From: Staphylococcus sp. ACRSN | Lineage (GTDB): Bacteria; Bacillota; Bacilli; Staphylococcales; Staphylococcaceae | Direction: 5' to 3' | Length of the DNA: 64,000 bases | NCBI RefSeq assembly: GCF_022346615.1 | Contig: NZ_JAKRNS010000006.1 | Coordinates: forward strand, 124,001 to 188,000 | Part shown: one piece after another, positions 45,603 through 54,435 of the stretch | Position numbering within the stretch: position 1 is the first letter of the stretch | Layout: the number at the start of each line of letters is the position of its first letter | Translations under genes and position numbers: made by a program | The notes under the pieces: model-generated | Seen by the model: only the letters and a program-made list of their open reading frames with translations | The model's database searches: none | What the model was told of the DNA's origin: nothing

Positions 45603-47202
45603 TTGCTTCACCTTCTAAATAATGGGATAGTTGTTGCTCTATTGGTAAGCCTATTTTCGTCTTATGAATATAGTCGTTGAAAATTTCCACTTCTCGTTTC
45701 GTTGCTGAAATTGTCGTTTCATCTACATTTGCAAACACAACATCTTCAAGATATTTTGTTAATGACATCTGCTCTTTCAATGTTGCATATCGTGCTAATA
45801 TACTGATGCCCCATGCACCACCTTCACTGGCATTATTCATAACTGTAATAGGGGCATCCATAGCGGCACTCAGTACTTCTTGTGCAATACGTTTTGTTTT
45901 AAATATGCCACCGTGTGCAATCAATTTACGTATTTTGATATTTTCATTTTCTTTTAACAAATCCATTCCTATTTTCAATGTACTAAAGGCACTAAAAAGT
46001 TGTGTTTTCATGAAATTACCAAGTGTAAATCGGTGATTCGGTTCTCGAACAAACATTGGATAACCTACTTCTACTTGTGTAATATTCTCTCCGGATACAT
46101 AGCCATAAGATAGTAAACCACCTAGGTCATCATCACTATTTAATGACTCACCAAATATTTGTCCGTACAAATCATCAGATGAAAATGTCACTCCCATAGT
46201 GTTAAGCACCTGTTCGAATAAATTCATCCAGGCATTAATTTCTGATGTACAATTATTCGTATGTACCATAGCAACTTCATTACTTGATGGCGTCGCTACA
46301 ATATCTACTTCTGGATAAACATTCTGTAGCGGATCTTCTAAAACTATCATGGCAAATGCACTCGTACCTGCTGAAATATTACCAGATTGCGGCGTAATTG
46401 AATTCGTTGCAACCATACCTGTACCAGCATCACCTTCTGGTGGGCACATGATACAACCACTTTCCAAATTACCTTTTGGATCTAATAGTCTTGCCCCTTC
46501 ATCAGTTAGCAATCCAGCATGTTCACCAGATACTTGAATTTTAGGCAAAAGATTGATTAATGTTTTATCGAAGCCCTTACTTTTAAATAATATATCTGCT
46601 TTATCTAATAAATCAGTACGATAAATTTGTTTCTCTACATCTACAGGAAACATTCCAGAAGCATCACCAATACCTAACGTTTTCTCACCTGTAAGATACC
46701 AATGAATATATCCTGATAATGTCGTAATATAATCTACTTTAGCAATATGTGATTCATTATTTAATATCGCTTGATATAAATGTGCAATGCTCCATCTTTC
46801 TGGAATATTAAAATTAAATACATTTCTTAAAGCATCAGCCGCTTCACCTGTATAACTATTTCTCCATGTTCTAAATGGAACAAGTAAATCTTCATGCTCA
46901 TCGAACGCTAAATAACCATGCATCATGGCACTAATGCCAATGCTATTGACCTTGCGCAATGTTAAATTAAATCTTTCTTGAAGTTTTTCTGCCATGTCGA
47001 GATAGCTTTTCTGTAAACCAATCCAAATATCATTTACAGAATATGTCCAATATCCATCTATATAATTATTTTCCCATTCAAAACTTCCGGAAGCTAACGT
47101 ATTAAAATCTGCATCCGTTGCGACTGTTTTAATTCTCGTAGATCCCAACTCTATGCCTATTGATATATCTGAACTATCATTGATACGTTTAGGACTTTGC
47201 AT
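45571..47202 (-). CDS. araB: L-ribulokinase
   Basis: A 543-residue FGGY-family kinase that phosphorylates L-ribulose to L-ribulose 5-phosphate. N-terminal ISIGIELGSTRIKTVATD-type phosphate motif, GISAMMHGYLAFDEH, TWRNSYTGEAA, and C-terminal LIAHGGIFKTKRIAQEVLSA are typical, although the sequence is of the divergent Gram-positive AraB type. I start at ATG 47202, six bases after AGAGGTG; the 13-codon upstream extension covers the cre site. It is first in the ara operon. Confidence 0.92.
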   Translation of the reverse strand: MQSPKRINDSSDISIGIELGSTRIKTVATDADFNTLASGSFEWENNYIDGYWTYSVNDIWIGLQKSYLDMAEKLQERFNLTLRKVNSIGISAMMHGYLAFDEHEDLLVPFRTWRNSYTGEAADALRNVFNFNIPERWSIAHLYQAILNNESHIAKVDYITTLSGYIHWYLTGEKTLGIGDASGMFPVDVEKQIYRTDLLDKADILFKSKGFDKTLINLLPKIQVSGEHAGLLTDEGARLLDPKGNLESGCIMCPPEGDAGTGMVATNSITPQSGNISAGTSAFAMIVLEDPLQNVYPEVDIVATPSSNEVAMVHTNNCTSEINAWMNLFEQVLNTMGVTFSSDDLYGQIFGESLNSDDDLGGLLSYGYVSGENITQVEVGYPMFVREPNHRFTLGNFMKTQLFSAFSTLKIGMDLLKENENIKIRKLIAHGGIFKTKRIAQEVLSAAMDAPITVMNNASEGGAWGISILARYATLKEQMSLTKYLEDVVFANVDETTISATKREVEIFNDYIHKTKIGLPIEQQLSHYLEGEANARKIKTRSL

Positions 47203-47217
47203 TGCAAACACCTCTTT

Positions 47218-47231
47218 TGTAATCGTTTTCA
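47218..47231. promoter_or_regulatory. cre site upstream of araB
   Basis: The minus strand reads TGAAAACGATTACA, a full match to TGWAANCGNTNWCA. It lies between the araB -10 element and the ribosome binding site, so glucose would repress by roadblock. Confidence 0.75.
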
Positions 47232-47236
47232 TATAA

Positions 47237-47292
47237 ATCATAATTCATTTGTCCGTACATGTCAATATATTATTATTTTTGTCCGTATATAT
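47237..47292 (-). promoter_or_regulatory. araB promoter with two AraR boxes
   Basis: On the minus strand TTGACA (47260-47265) and TATGAT (47237-47242) are 17 bases apart, a near-consensus promoter. Two GTCCGTA-centred boxes, 47247-47262 and 47277-47292, lie 30 bases apart, about three helical turns. The first sits between -35 and -10 and the second upstream of -35. They resemble the Bacillus AraR operator. Confidence 0.8.
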
Positions 47293-47320
47293 CAGTGGGT
47301 GAAATTAACCTCTTCTAAAC

Positions 47321-47367
47321 AAAAAGGAGTGGCATAGAAATCTTAAAAAAGATTTTTGGGCCACTCC
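47321..47367 (-). terminator. araR terminator (GGAGTGGC hairpin)
   Basis: GGAGTGGC (47326-47333) pairs with GCCACTCC (47360-47367), with an inner AAATCTT/AAGATTT stem, and five T residues follow on the minus strand. It resembles the GGAGTGGGACAGAAAT hairpins dispersed in staphylococcal genomes. Confidence 0.75.
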
Positions 47368-47488
47368 AATAAAGAAATCTATTTTTGAAACACCTTGATT
47401 TAAGGTTATTTCAATTTAATTGCAAAATTTTAAAACAAAAAGATAGTCTGATTTATTAATCATATCTATCCTAATTTTTTATTTCAAT

Positions 47489-48562
47489 TCACTTTACAGA
47501 ACTTCTCTCTATAATATAAGTATCAATTAACTCTGAAGGTTGTATTTTCCCTGTTTCTATTGTACTTAGCACCCAATTCGCTGCCTTTTCACCTAATAAT
47601 TCTTGTGGGTGTGAAGTTGTGGTAAGATCTACATCTTCTAATTTACTCAATACAGAGTTATCTTCACCAACAATAGACATATCTCTTGGGATTGAAACCC
47701 CACGTTTTTCTAATTTTTTCATAATATAATACGCAATTTGGTCATTATAACAAACCACTGCCGAAACTTGAATTTGTTTCGACACAACATGTTCTACAAA
47801 TTGATCTAACACAGATAATTTACTTTCCGTATCATATGTATAAATGTATTCACTTTTAAATACTTTATTGTCTTTTTCAAAAGCATTAAAATAACCTTTC
47901 ATACGTAACTTACCTTGATTATCATCAATCTTTGTAATTAAAGCTATATTGTCATGACCTTTATCGATTAGATACTTTGTAGCTAGATGGCCGGATTTAA
48001 TATCGTCGATTGCAATATATGGTAAATTTAGTTCTTCATATTGGGCATTAATAGATAAAATAGGAATATTTCGTTGTTTAAATAATGAATAATACGACAA
48101 ATTTGGATTATAGACATTACTTTTTGTCGGTTCCACAATTAAACCTTTAATACCTTGGTTTAGCATCATTTCTAAACATTGTCGCTCATCTACATGATTA
48201 TTATTCGTACTCGCCAAAATTAATGAGTAGCCATTTTCTCTTAAAACCGTCTCAATGCCACGTATAATACTTGGAAAGATATAGTCAGATAAATATGTCA
48301 CAATTAGCCCAATCTTTTTTGAGTTATTATTTTTTTCAGTATTTAAAAATTCATAACTAACATATGATCCCGAACCTTTTCTTTTGTTAATATAACCATC
48401 AGTAACGAGCAAATCCATAGCTTGTCGTATTGTATAACGACTCACACTATATCTGTTTTGAAATTCTTTTTCAGTAGGTAGTAAAGAGCCTACTTGAAAT
48501 TCTTTATTAATAATTTTATTTTTGATTTCATCTGCGATTACTTGATATTTAGGCTTATTCAT
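47489..48562 (-). CDS. araR: Arabinose operon repressor
   Basis: A 357-residue repressor with an N-terminal GntR winged helix (KYQVIADEIKNKIINKEF, NRYSVSRYTIRQAMDLLV, then KRKGSGSYV) fused to a LacI/GalR-type periplasmic-binding-like effector domain (KIGLIVTYLSDYIFPSIIRG, VVCYNDQIAYYIMKKL). This chimaeric layout is diagnostic of AraR, which binds GTCCGTA-type boxes and releases them with L-arabinose. I start at ATG 48562 after AGGAG; a TTG nine bases upstream is less well placed. It is upstream of araB and has its own terminator. Confidence 0.92.
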   Translation of the reverse strand: MNKPKYQVIADEIKNKIINKEFQVGSLLPTEKEFQNRYSVSRYTIRQAMDLLVTDGYINKRKGSGSYVSYEFLNTEKNNNSKKIGLIVTYLSDYIFPSIIRGIETVLRENGYSLILASTNNNHVDERQCLEMMLNQGIKGLIVEPTKSNVYNPNLSYYSLFKQRNIPILSINAQYEELNLPYIAIDDIKSGHLATKYLIDKGHDNIALITKIDDNQGKLRMKGYFNAFEKDNKVFKSEYIYTYDTESKLSVLDQFVEHVVSKQIQVSAVVCYNDQIAYYIMKKLEKRGVSIPRDMSIVGEDNSVLSKLEDVDLTTTSHPQELLGEKAANWVLSTIETGKIQPSELIDTYIIERSSVK

Positions 48563-48696
48563 AAAATACAATCTCCTAGTTCTAACGATATGTGCTTATT
48601 TATTGTTAGTATATCATACAACCGTACAATTCAATTTATTTCAAAAACCACATTTTTATAATGCTTTTTTGTGATTAAGTATATTAACTTTCTAAA

Positions 48697-49569
48697 TTAT
48701 TGAATGTTATATGTTTCCATAACTTTTCTATAGATTTTTGATTTCTTATAACTACTTAATTTTGCATGCTTTGTCATATCATATAAATTTCTTCGTACTT
48801 CCTCTAGTAGCCCTTGATACGTTTTTATAGTTAACACTATGATTGGTTTTATATCCGTATCGTACAAGTACAAATGATTCAACACACGTGCAAACTTGTT
48901 TTCAATTGCTTTGGCATAATTCTCCCATAAATGTGCATAATTTGGTGTCACACCATTATAATAAATTGTATCCAAATCAACGTTATAGAAATCAAGTTGC
49001 TCTGTGCATAGATAAACACGTTCATCGCTATAATCTTTACCTACATTTCTTAAAATTTTTGTAAGTTGGATTGCCTTCCCCATCTCAATACTCATTGTTT
49101 TAGTTTCATCAATCAAAGATGAATTGGATTGTTCATGAGTGAAAATAGGATTAAGTAATTCCCCAACTACACCACTAGCACCATAACAGTAGTCCATTAA
49201 TTGCTGGTCTGTATCATTTATAGAAAATAAAAAATCATCTTCAATCGTTTGAAGTAAAGTTTCAAAAGGGAACTTCGCCAAGTTATATGAATTAATTGTT
49301 TTAGCCAATGGTCTCATTATTTTGGCATTACTATGAAATTTTTTAGTTTCACCCTTATAAATTTGTTGTATATCTATTTTGATATTATTTAAATATGCTA
49401 TATCTTTGTGGACTCTTATACACGCATCAACACTATAATAAAATGCATAGATAGACCAAAGTGCATTACGTTTATTTTCCTCTACCTGATCAAAGGTGTT
49501 GGCAAATGCTTTAGCGTGATGCTTCGTTAGTTTTTGACAATACTTATAATCTTTTTGTAAGTTCCCCAT
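48697..49569 (-). CDS. CrtM-like squalene/phytoene synthase homologue with degenerate active site
   Basis: A 290-residue member of the trans-isoprenyl diphosphate synthase head-to-head family, collinear with S. aureus CrtM (dehydrosqualene synthase): YKYCQKLTKHHAKAF, NALWSIYAFYYSVDACIRV, YCYGASGVVGELLNPI and RNVGKDYSDERVYL. Judged against CrtM from memory, Asp48, Tyr129 and Asp176 are kept, but Asp52 is Arg52, Asn168 is Lys171 and Asp172 is Asn175, so both Asp-rich Mg-diphosphate motifs are damaged. No other crt genes are near. I start at ATG 49569 after AAGGTG. It is probably a non-catalytic or altered enzyme. Confidence 0.8.
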   Translation of the reverse strand: MGNLQKDYKYCQKLTKHHAKAFANTFDQVEENKRNALWSIYAFYYSVDACIRVHKDIAYLNNIKIDIQQIYKGETKKFHSNAKIMRPLAKTINSYNLAKFPFETLLQTIEDDFLFSINDTDQQLMDYCYGASGVVGELLNPIFTHEQSNSSLIDETKTMSIEMGKAIQLTKILRNVGKDYSDERVYLCTEQLDFYNVDLDTIYYNGVTPNYAHLWENYAKAIENKFARVLNHLYLYDTDIKPIIVLTIKTYQGLLEEVRRNLYDMTKHAKLSSYKKSKIYRKVMETYNIQ

Positions 49570-49769
49570 ATTTACACACCTTAAGTTAGTTAATATATCA
49601 ACATGGTTCATGAGATATTATAGTTGTAAAAAAACATTCTGAATTCATTACGCATATTTCTATAGCTTTGTTTTTATAATTACCCCTTTTCTTTAGCGTT
49701 TATGTATAGTTACTTTTGTTCAACTTTGCATCAGTCATTTTCAAGTGCTTTTTATTTAAAGCATCATAA

Positions 49770-49808
49770 AAAGTGCACACCAGGTATGATAATCCCCTAG
49801 CATGCACT
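49770..49808 (-). terminator. Terminator of the TetX-like gene
   Basis: AGTGCA pairs with TGCACT with inner AGG/CCT pairs, and five T residues follow on the minus strand, downstream of the monooxygenase stop. Confidence 0.6.
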
Positions 49809-49821
49809 GAATTCAAATATT

Positions 49822-50952
49822 TTATTGTAGTGGTGAAAACATGTCACCCAACTTTTTAGCTGCTTGTTCAGAAAACATCAATTCTAAATTACTTTGAGAA
49901 TCATATGCACTGTTGCTAGAAATTTCGTACATTGCGCGCTCATAATTTTCAATAATTTCAGGTTGATTCTCATATTGATCTAATGATTTAACAAATAAAT
50001 AAGCATCATAAAGTGCCATATTCACACCTTCACCAGCAAACGGACTCATCAAATGTGCCGCATCACCGATGAGTGTTATAGATTGATTCGTTGACCATTT
50101 AAAGCCAATCGGTAGTCTATATATTCTTCTAAACAATACTCTGTCACTCATATTATGAATATAATTTAATAATTGCTCATCCCATTGTTCAAAGTCACTT
50201 AATAAACGTGCTTGTAATCCATTATGCGACAATAGTTTATAAGCATCTAATTCAGATTCTGTCATTCTATATGATACATAGACCTTAATACTATCATCAC
50301 CATTTAATTGTGCTAACAAACCTTTATCTTGCGCTAATGCCATCATTTTCCCATTTTTATTATATTTTAATAATTCAGGATGCTCTTCACTTATATTTTC
50401 AATATTTATTTCAATCATACTGATACCTGTGTATACAATATCTGTGTCAGATAAATACGTACGTACTTTTGAGAAAGCACCGTCAGAACCAATAACATAA
50501 TTAAATTTTTCAGAATAGCCATTAGAAAATGACACTTCACAATCGCCATTTTTTAATTGTTCCATTCTATCAAATTGATAGTCATACTTGATTGATGTTG
50601 GGTCGATGTGACTACGAATTAAATCACATAACGCTCCACGATCAATTTCGGGTCTATCACCTTGACCATCTGCATCATCTTCATAATGTACTTTTCCAGT
50701 TGAATCAACAATCTTTGTATCTTCACCTTCAAATCGCGCAAGTTTATTAAATTCATCAATAAGTCCTGCTTCTTTTAAAGGTACCTGTCCTGTATCTCCA
50801 TGTATATCTAATGATCCGCCTTGTGACTCGTGATTGTGACCATCAGACTTTTCAAAAATAGTAAACTGATAACCACGTTGTTGAAGTAACAGTCCTAGCA
50901 TTAAACCACCAGGACCACCACCAATAATAGCTATCTTGCTATTTTTTGCCAC
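49822..50952 (-). CDS. TetX-like FAD-dependent monooxygenase
   Basis: A 376-residue group A flavoprotein monooxygenase. The FAD fold has GGGPGG at residues 11-16, then HESQGGSLDIHGDTGQVPL, DRPEIDRGALCDLI near residue 100, IGSDGAFSKVR near 155 and IGDAAHLMSPFAGEGVNMAL at 295-314. This motif series closely follows TetX tetracycline monooxygenases, but other hydroxylases share it, so tetracycline inactivation is only a possibility. GTG start after GAGGTGTTTGTAA, 16 bases after the PadR-type gene, with which it forms an operon. Confidence 0.82.
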   Translation of the reverse strand: MAKNSKIAIIGGGPGGLMLGLLLQQRGYQFTIFEKSDGHNHESQGGSLDIHGDTGQVPLKEAGLIDEFNKLARFEGEDTKIVDSTGKVHYEDDADGQGDRPEIDRGALCDLIRSHIDPTSIKYDYQFDRMEQLKNGDCEVSFSNGYSEKFNYVIGSDGAFSKVRTYLSDTDIVYTGISMIEINIENISEEHPELLKYNKNGKMMALAQDKGLLAQLNGDDSIKVYVSYRMTESELDAYKLLSHNGLQARLLSDFEQWDEQLLNYIHNMSDRVLFRRIYRLPIGFKWSTNQSITLIGDAAHLMSPFAGEGVNMALYDAYLFVKSLDQYENQPEIIENYERAMYEISSNSAYDSQSNLELMFSEQAAKKLGDMFSPLQ

Positions 50953-50968
50953 TTACAAACACCTCACC

Positions 50969-51544
50969 TTAATATAAATCTTCTAATTCTTTTTTCGTAC
51001 GTTCTACAAATTCATTAAACTTACGTTTTTTATCTTCATCATTAAAAGATGCTTTACTTTTCATCATAAATGTTCTAAACAAATCTTGTAATTGTTCACG
51101 AGATGCTTGCATTTTATCAAAATCCATATGCTTTAAATGTTCCATTCTATTTAACATTGTATCGTCCATATTTTCATTTAAAAATGCCTGACCTTCATCT
51201 GTAATTGTATAAACTTTCTTTTTACCTTCTTTTGAAATCGAAACAAATTCTCTATCCTCTAACATCTGTAGTATCGGATACACTGATCCTGGACTCGGTG
51301 AATAAAATCCTTTGAATTGCTCCTCTAAATCTTTAATAATTTGATATCCATGTTTTGAATCTTGTTGTAACATTTTTAAAATCACAAATTGTAAATTACC
51401 TTTTTTGAAAAATCTTTCCTTACCCATTGCTGCCATCGCACGAGGGTCAAACCCCTCCATACCTTTTCCAAATCCAAAATCTTCTTTATCCATCATTTTG
51501 TGTGCAAAGTGATGATGTCTTTTATGAAAATGTCTTCTAAACAT
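50969..51544 (-). CDS. PadR-family regulator
   Basis: A 191-residue PadR-type repressor. A His/Arg-rich leader (MFRRHFHKRHHHFAHKMM) precedes the winged helix at about residues 45-120 (GNLQFVILKMLQQDSKHGYQ, FYSPSPGSVYPILQMLEDRE, KKVYTITDEGQAFL) and a helical dimerisation tail. PadR proteins sense small, often toxic aromatic molecules. It is first in an operon with the TetX-like gene, whose promoter carries three CGATATATCG palindromes, so autoregulation and ligand induction are expected. The His-rich leader might bind metal. Confidence 0.88.
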   Translation of the reverse strand: MFRRHFHKRHHHFAHKMMDKEDFGFGKGMEGFDPRAMAAMGKERFFKKGNLQFVILKMLQQDSKHGYQIIKDLEEQFKGFYSPSPGSVYPILQMLEDREFVSISKEGKKKVYTITDEGQAFLNENMDDTMLNRMEHLKHMDFDKMQASREQLQDLFRTFMMKSKASFNDEDKKRKFNEFVERTKKELEDLY

Positions 51545-51562
51545 AATTATCTTCCTTTCTTA

Positions 51563-51616
51563 TTTCGATATATCGAAAGTATAAACGATATATCGAAATA
51601 AGTCAACGATATATCG
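51563..51616 (-). promoter_or_regulatory. padR promoter with three palindromic operators
   Basis: On the minus strand TTGACT (51601-51606) and TATACT (51578-51583) are 17 bases apart. The palindrome CGATATATCG occurs at 51566-51575, 51586-51595 and 51607-51616, that is downstream of -10, in the spacer, and touching -35. Centres are 20 and 21 bases apart, about two helical turns each. Confidence 0.85.
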
Positions 51617-51723
51617 CTATAAATTTATTGATAGTTACTTCCATTGCTTTAAATTGTTGTTATGTCAGTATTTCTAAAACCCTTTGATATATCATTCTAT
51701 GCTTAGTAAATAAATATTAAGTA

Positions 51724-51773
51724 AAAAAACAGCACTTAAATGAATTCTTTTGAAATTCATTTAAGTGCTGTTT
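51724..51773 (-). terminator. ipdC terminator
   Basis: AAAACAGCACTTAAATGAAT pairs with ATTCATTTAAGTGCTGTTTT, flanked by A and T tracts. The AAATGAAT core is shared with the hairpins at 4224, 8411 and 57278. Confidence 0.85.
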
Positions 51774-51818
51774 TATATAAATTAATATTTGATATTCATT
51801 CTAATAATGCATCATTTT

Positions 51819-53462
51819 TTAACCATTTTGTTTGGCAAAAGCTTTACCTATTTCATTTAATTTTTCTGGAGCGTCATGCATTCCCATCTTAACTTCTATT
51901 ACATGCATACGATTAGAATCAATGTTAATTTGATCAAATGCTTGTTGTAATGTTTCACTTGAATCTACATCATGGACAGATACTGTTTTTTCTCCACCAA
52001 AAACGGTAGGTAATAATTTGTAATTCCACATTGCAATATCATTGTACAATGCATTTTCTCCATGTATTTTACGTTCGACTGTATAACCATCATTATTAAT
52101 AATAAATATAATCGGTGTTTGTTTTAATTTAATCATAGTGGCAATTTCTTGAACCGTTAGTTGTAATGAGCCATCACCGATGAGTAGCACGTTACGACGT
52201 TTGGGATCAGCTAATTGGGTACCTAATGTTGAAGGTAATGTATATCCAATAGACCCCCAAAGTGGTTGTCCTATAAATTGATTTTCTTTAGCCAAAGCAA
52301 GGTCATACGCTCCGAAGAATGATGTACCTTGTTCAGCAATGATGATGTCATCATTTTGTATAAAATCTTGCATCATTTTAAAGTATGTTTCTTGAGTTAA
52401 TGGCTTATTATTTAATATATAGTTGTGAGTTACTGGCTGTTTGAATTTAGGAAAATCAGCATGATTATGGTAATCAATTGTTTGAAGTCCAGTTATTAAA
52501 TCATATAAAGTAACTTCACTATTTCGTGTTTCATTCATTTTAAAATTGTGATGATTTAACATGATGACATCATCTAAATCAAATTGATATGAAAATCCTG
52601 ATGTCGCAGAGTCAGTTAATTTAGCACCAATATTTAATATTGCATCACTATTATCTACATAATTTTTAATATTTTCATCAGCTATTGCACCATCATAGAT
52701 TCCCATATAATAAGGATTTTCTTCATTAAATGCGCCTTTACCTAAAGATAGTTGTGCAACTGGTATACCTGTTTGATTTACAAATTGTTCTAATGCTTCG
52801 TGTAATCCAAAGCTATTTATTTCATGACCCGTGATGATTACTGGTTGATCCGCACTATTTAGTTTGGATTTCACCATTTCTATATATGGTGTCACGTATT
52901 TAATCTCATTTTGCTTATAGCGATACGTTTCTGATACTTCAATTTCAATTGCTGCAACATCAATTGGCAAGTGAATATGCACAGGTCTTCGCTCATTTAT
53001 TGCTGCATCAATGACTCTTGGAATTTCTTTTTGTGCATTTTCTTCAGTAATATATGCTTGTGCTGTCGTAATTGGTTCATACATTTTACGATAATCATCA
53101 AACGTTCCTTCTCCTAAGGAATGATGTACGTATTTACCAGAATGTTCAACTTTTTGTGTTGGTGCACCTGTGATTTGAATTACAGGTACGCGTTCTGCAT
53201 AAGCACCAGCAATACCATTAACTGCACTTAGTTCTCCCACACCAAATGTCGTTACCATCGCACTGATTCCTTTTACTCTTGCATAGCCGTCTGCTGCATA
53301 ACTTGCATTTAACTCGTTGGTATTACCAACCCATTCCATATCATCTCTATCGATAATATCGTCTAAAAAGGTTAAGTTAAAGTCTCCTGGAACACCAAAT
53401 ATCTTATCTACGCCAACATTACTAATACAGTCCATTAAATATTGTCCAATTCGTCTTCTCAT
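51819..53462 (-). CDS. ipdC: Indolepyruvate/2-keto acid decarboxylase
   Basis: A 547-residue thiamine-diphosphate enzyme that decarboxylates a 2-keto acid to an aldehyde, annotated in S. aureus as indole-3-pyruvate decarboxylase. Glu50 in NTNELNASYAADGYA activates the cofactor, and the His113-His114 pair lies in YVHHSLGEG. The ThDP-Mg motif is GDGSLQLTVQEI through IIFIINNDGYTVE in the C-terminal domain. Full length for the pyruvate/indolepyruvate group. It could also act on pyruvate or branched-chain keto acids. Single gene, ATG after AAAGGGGAAATGAATT. Confidence 0.9.
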   Translation of the reverse strand: MRRRIGQYLMDCISNVGVDKIFGVPGDFNLTFLDDIIDRDDMEWVGNTNELNASYAADGYARVKGISAMVTTFGVGELSAVNGIAGAYAERVPVIQITGAPTQKVEHSGKYVHHSLGEGTFDDYRKMYEPITTAQAYITEENAQKEIPRVIDAAINERRPVHIHLPIDVAAIEIEVSETYRYKQNEIKYVTPYIEMVKSKLNSADQPVIITGHEINSFGLHEALEQFVNQTGIPVAQLSLGKGAFNEENPYYMGIYDGAIADENIKNYVDNSDAILNIGAKLTDSATSGFSYQFDLDDVIMLNHHNFKMNETRNSEVTLYDLITGLQTIDYHNHADFPKFKQPVTHNYILNNKPLTQETYFKMMQDFIQNDDIIIAEQGTSFFGAYDLALAKENQFIGQPLWGSIGYTLPSTLGTQLADPKRRNVLLIGDGSLQLTVQEIATMIKLKQTPIIFIINNDGYTVERKIHGENALYNDIAMWNYKLLPTVFGGEKTVSVHDVDSSETLQQAFDQINIDSNRMHVIEVKMGMHDAPEKLNEIGKAFAKQNG

Positions 53463-53793
53463 AATTCATTTCCCCTTTTCTCTTTTTGAATTACACCTCC
53501 AAATTAACTGATACAAATAAAAAGGTCAACTATATTGACTTATTATCCCTTTTTATACATAGATAAAATACTTTAATAAAAACAAAACTTTTTCAAATTA
53601 AAAAAGGCTAAGACATTAATATCATGTCTTAACCTGTGTCATCATTTAAGTGTCAGTTAACCGAATTTAATAAATATATTTCAAATCTAATAGTTATTGT
53701 ATTATTAGAAAAAAGAAATTTTTAAAATTTGTTTTCCGTCTTATTCCTTAGTATTTAAAATTAAAGATCTAATCTTACAAGTTGGTTATTCAC
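53463..53793. other. Intergenic region upstream of ipdC
   Basis: These 331 bases hold the ipdC leader, a hairpin terminator at 53600-53634 on the minus strand, and AT-rich DNA. I see no gene. Confidence 0.5.
53600..53634 (-). terminator. marR terminator
   Basis: GGTTAAGACAT pairs with ATGTCTTAGCC (G-U allowed), followed by six T residues on the minus strand. The sequence closely resembles the terminator at 62206. Confidence 0.75.
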
Positions 53794-54252
53794 TTACTCG
53801 TTCTTTTCATATTCATTTTTAAGATGCTTTATATCTTCATAACCATCTCTATATGATGCAAATTCTTCCATAATTGCATACCAATCATTTCCAACTTTTT
53901 TTTGAATGTCTTGAAATAAGTCGTTTTGCGCTTTATTCAATTCCCTTACAAGTTTCGTTCCTTTATCCGTAGCATATAATGCTTTAACACGTTTGTCGTG
54001 TTCCATTTGTTTTTCGATAATATAAGATTCATCTTTAAGTTTTTTTAATGCTGCATGACTGCCTTGTTTTGAAATCTCCATACTTTTCAATAAATCTTTT
54101 ATCGTAATTCCCGGCACCTTGTCTATAAAAAATAAGAACCTATGGTGTTGACGATTGAGCCCATATGATTCAATAATTTCGTCAGCAGTGTTTATAAATG
54201 TTTTATATGCAAAATAAAACAACAGATTTTCATAATCATTATTTCCTTGCAT
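53794..54252 (-). CDS. MarR-family regulator
   Basis: A 152-residue MarR-type winged-helix protein. The recognition region is DLLKSMEISKQGSHAALKKL and the wing is EKQMEHDKRVKALYATDKG, at about residues 50-105. It resembles regulators of efflux or stress genes. The neighbours are a TDT transporter upstream and ipdC downstream, all on the minus strand, but each has its own terminator or gap, so its target is not evident. ATG after AAAGGAAGGTAAATC. Confidence 0.82.
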   Translation of the reverse strand: MQGNNDYENLLFYFAYKTFINTADEIIESYGLNRQHHRFLFFIDKVPGITIKDLLKSMEISKQGSHAALKKLKDESYIIEKQMEHDKRVKALYATDKGTKLVRELNKAQNDLFQDIQKKVGNDWYAIMEEFASYRDGYEDIKHLKNEYEKNE

Positions 54253-54435
54253 GATTTACCTTCCTTTATATTATTTTTCTCCTCTTAATAGTAAAATTTA
54301 TCCATCTATTTTTATCGCTCATCCCGATTTCAATCTTATAAATGTAAAAAGACTAACAAAAGTCATTACCATGCTAGTCTTCATCATCTTCACTTTACAT
54401 AATTAAAATACTCTTATTCATATTTTATTACAATA

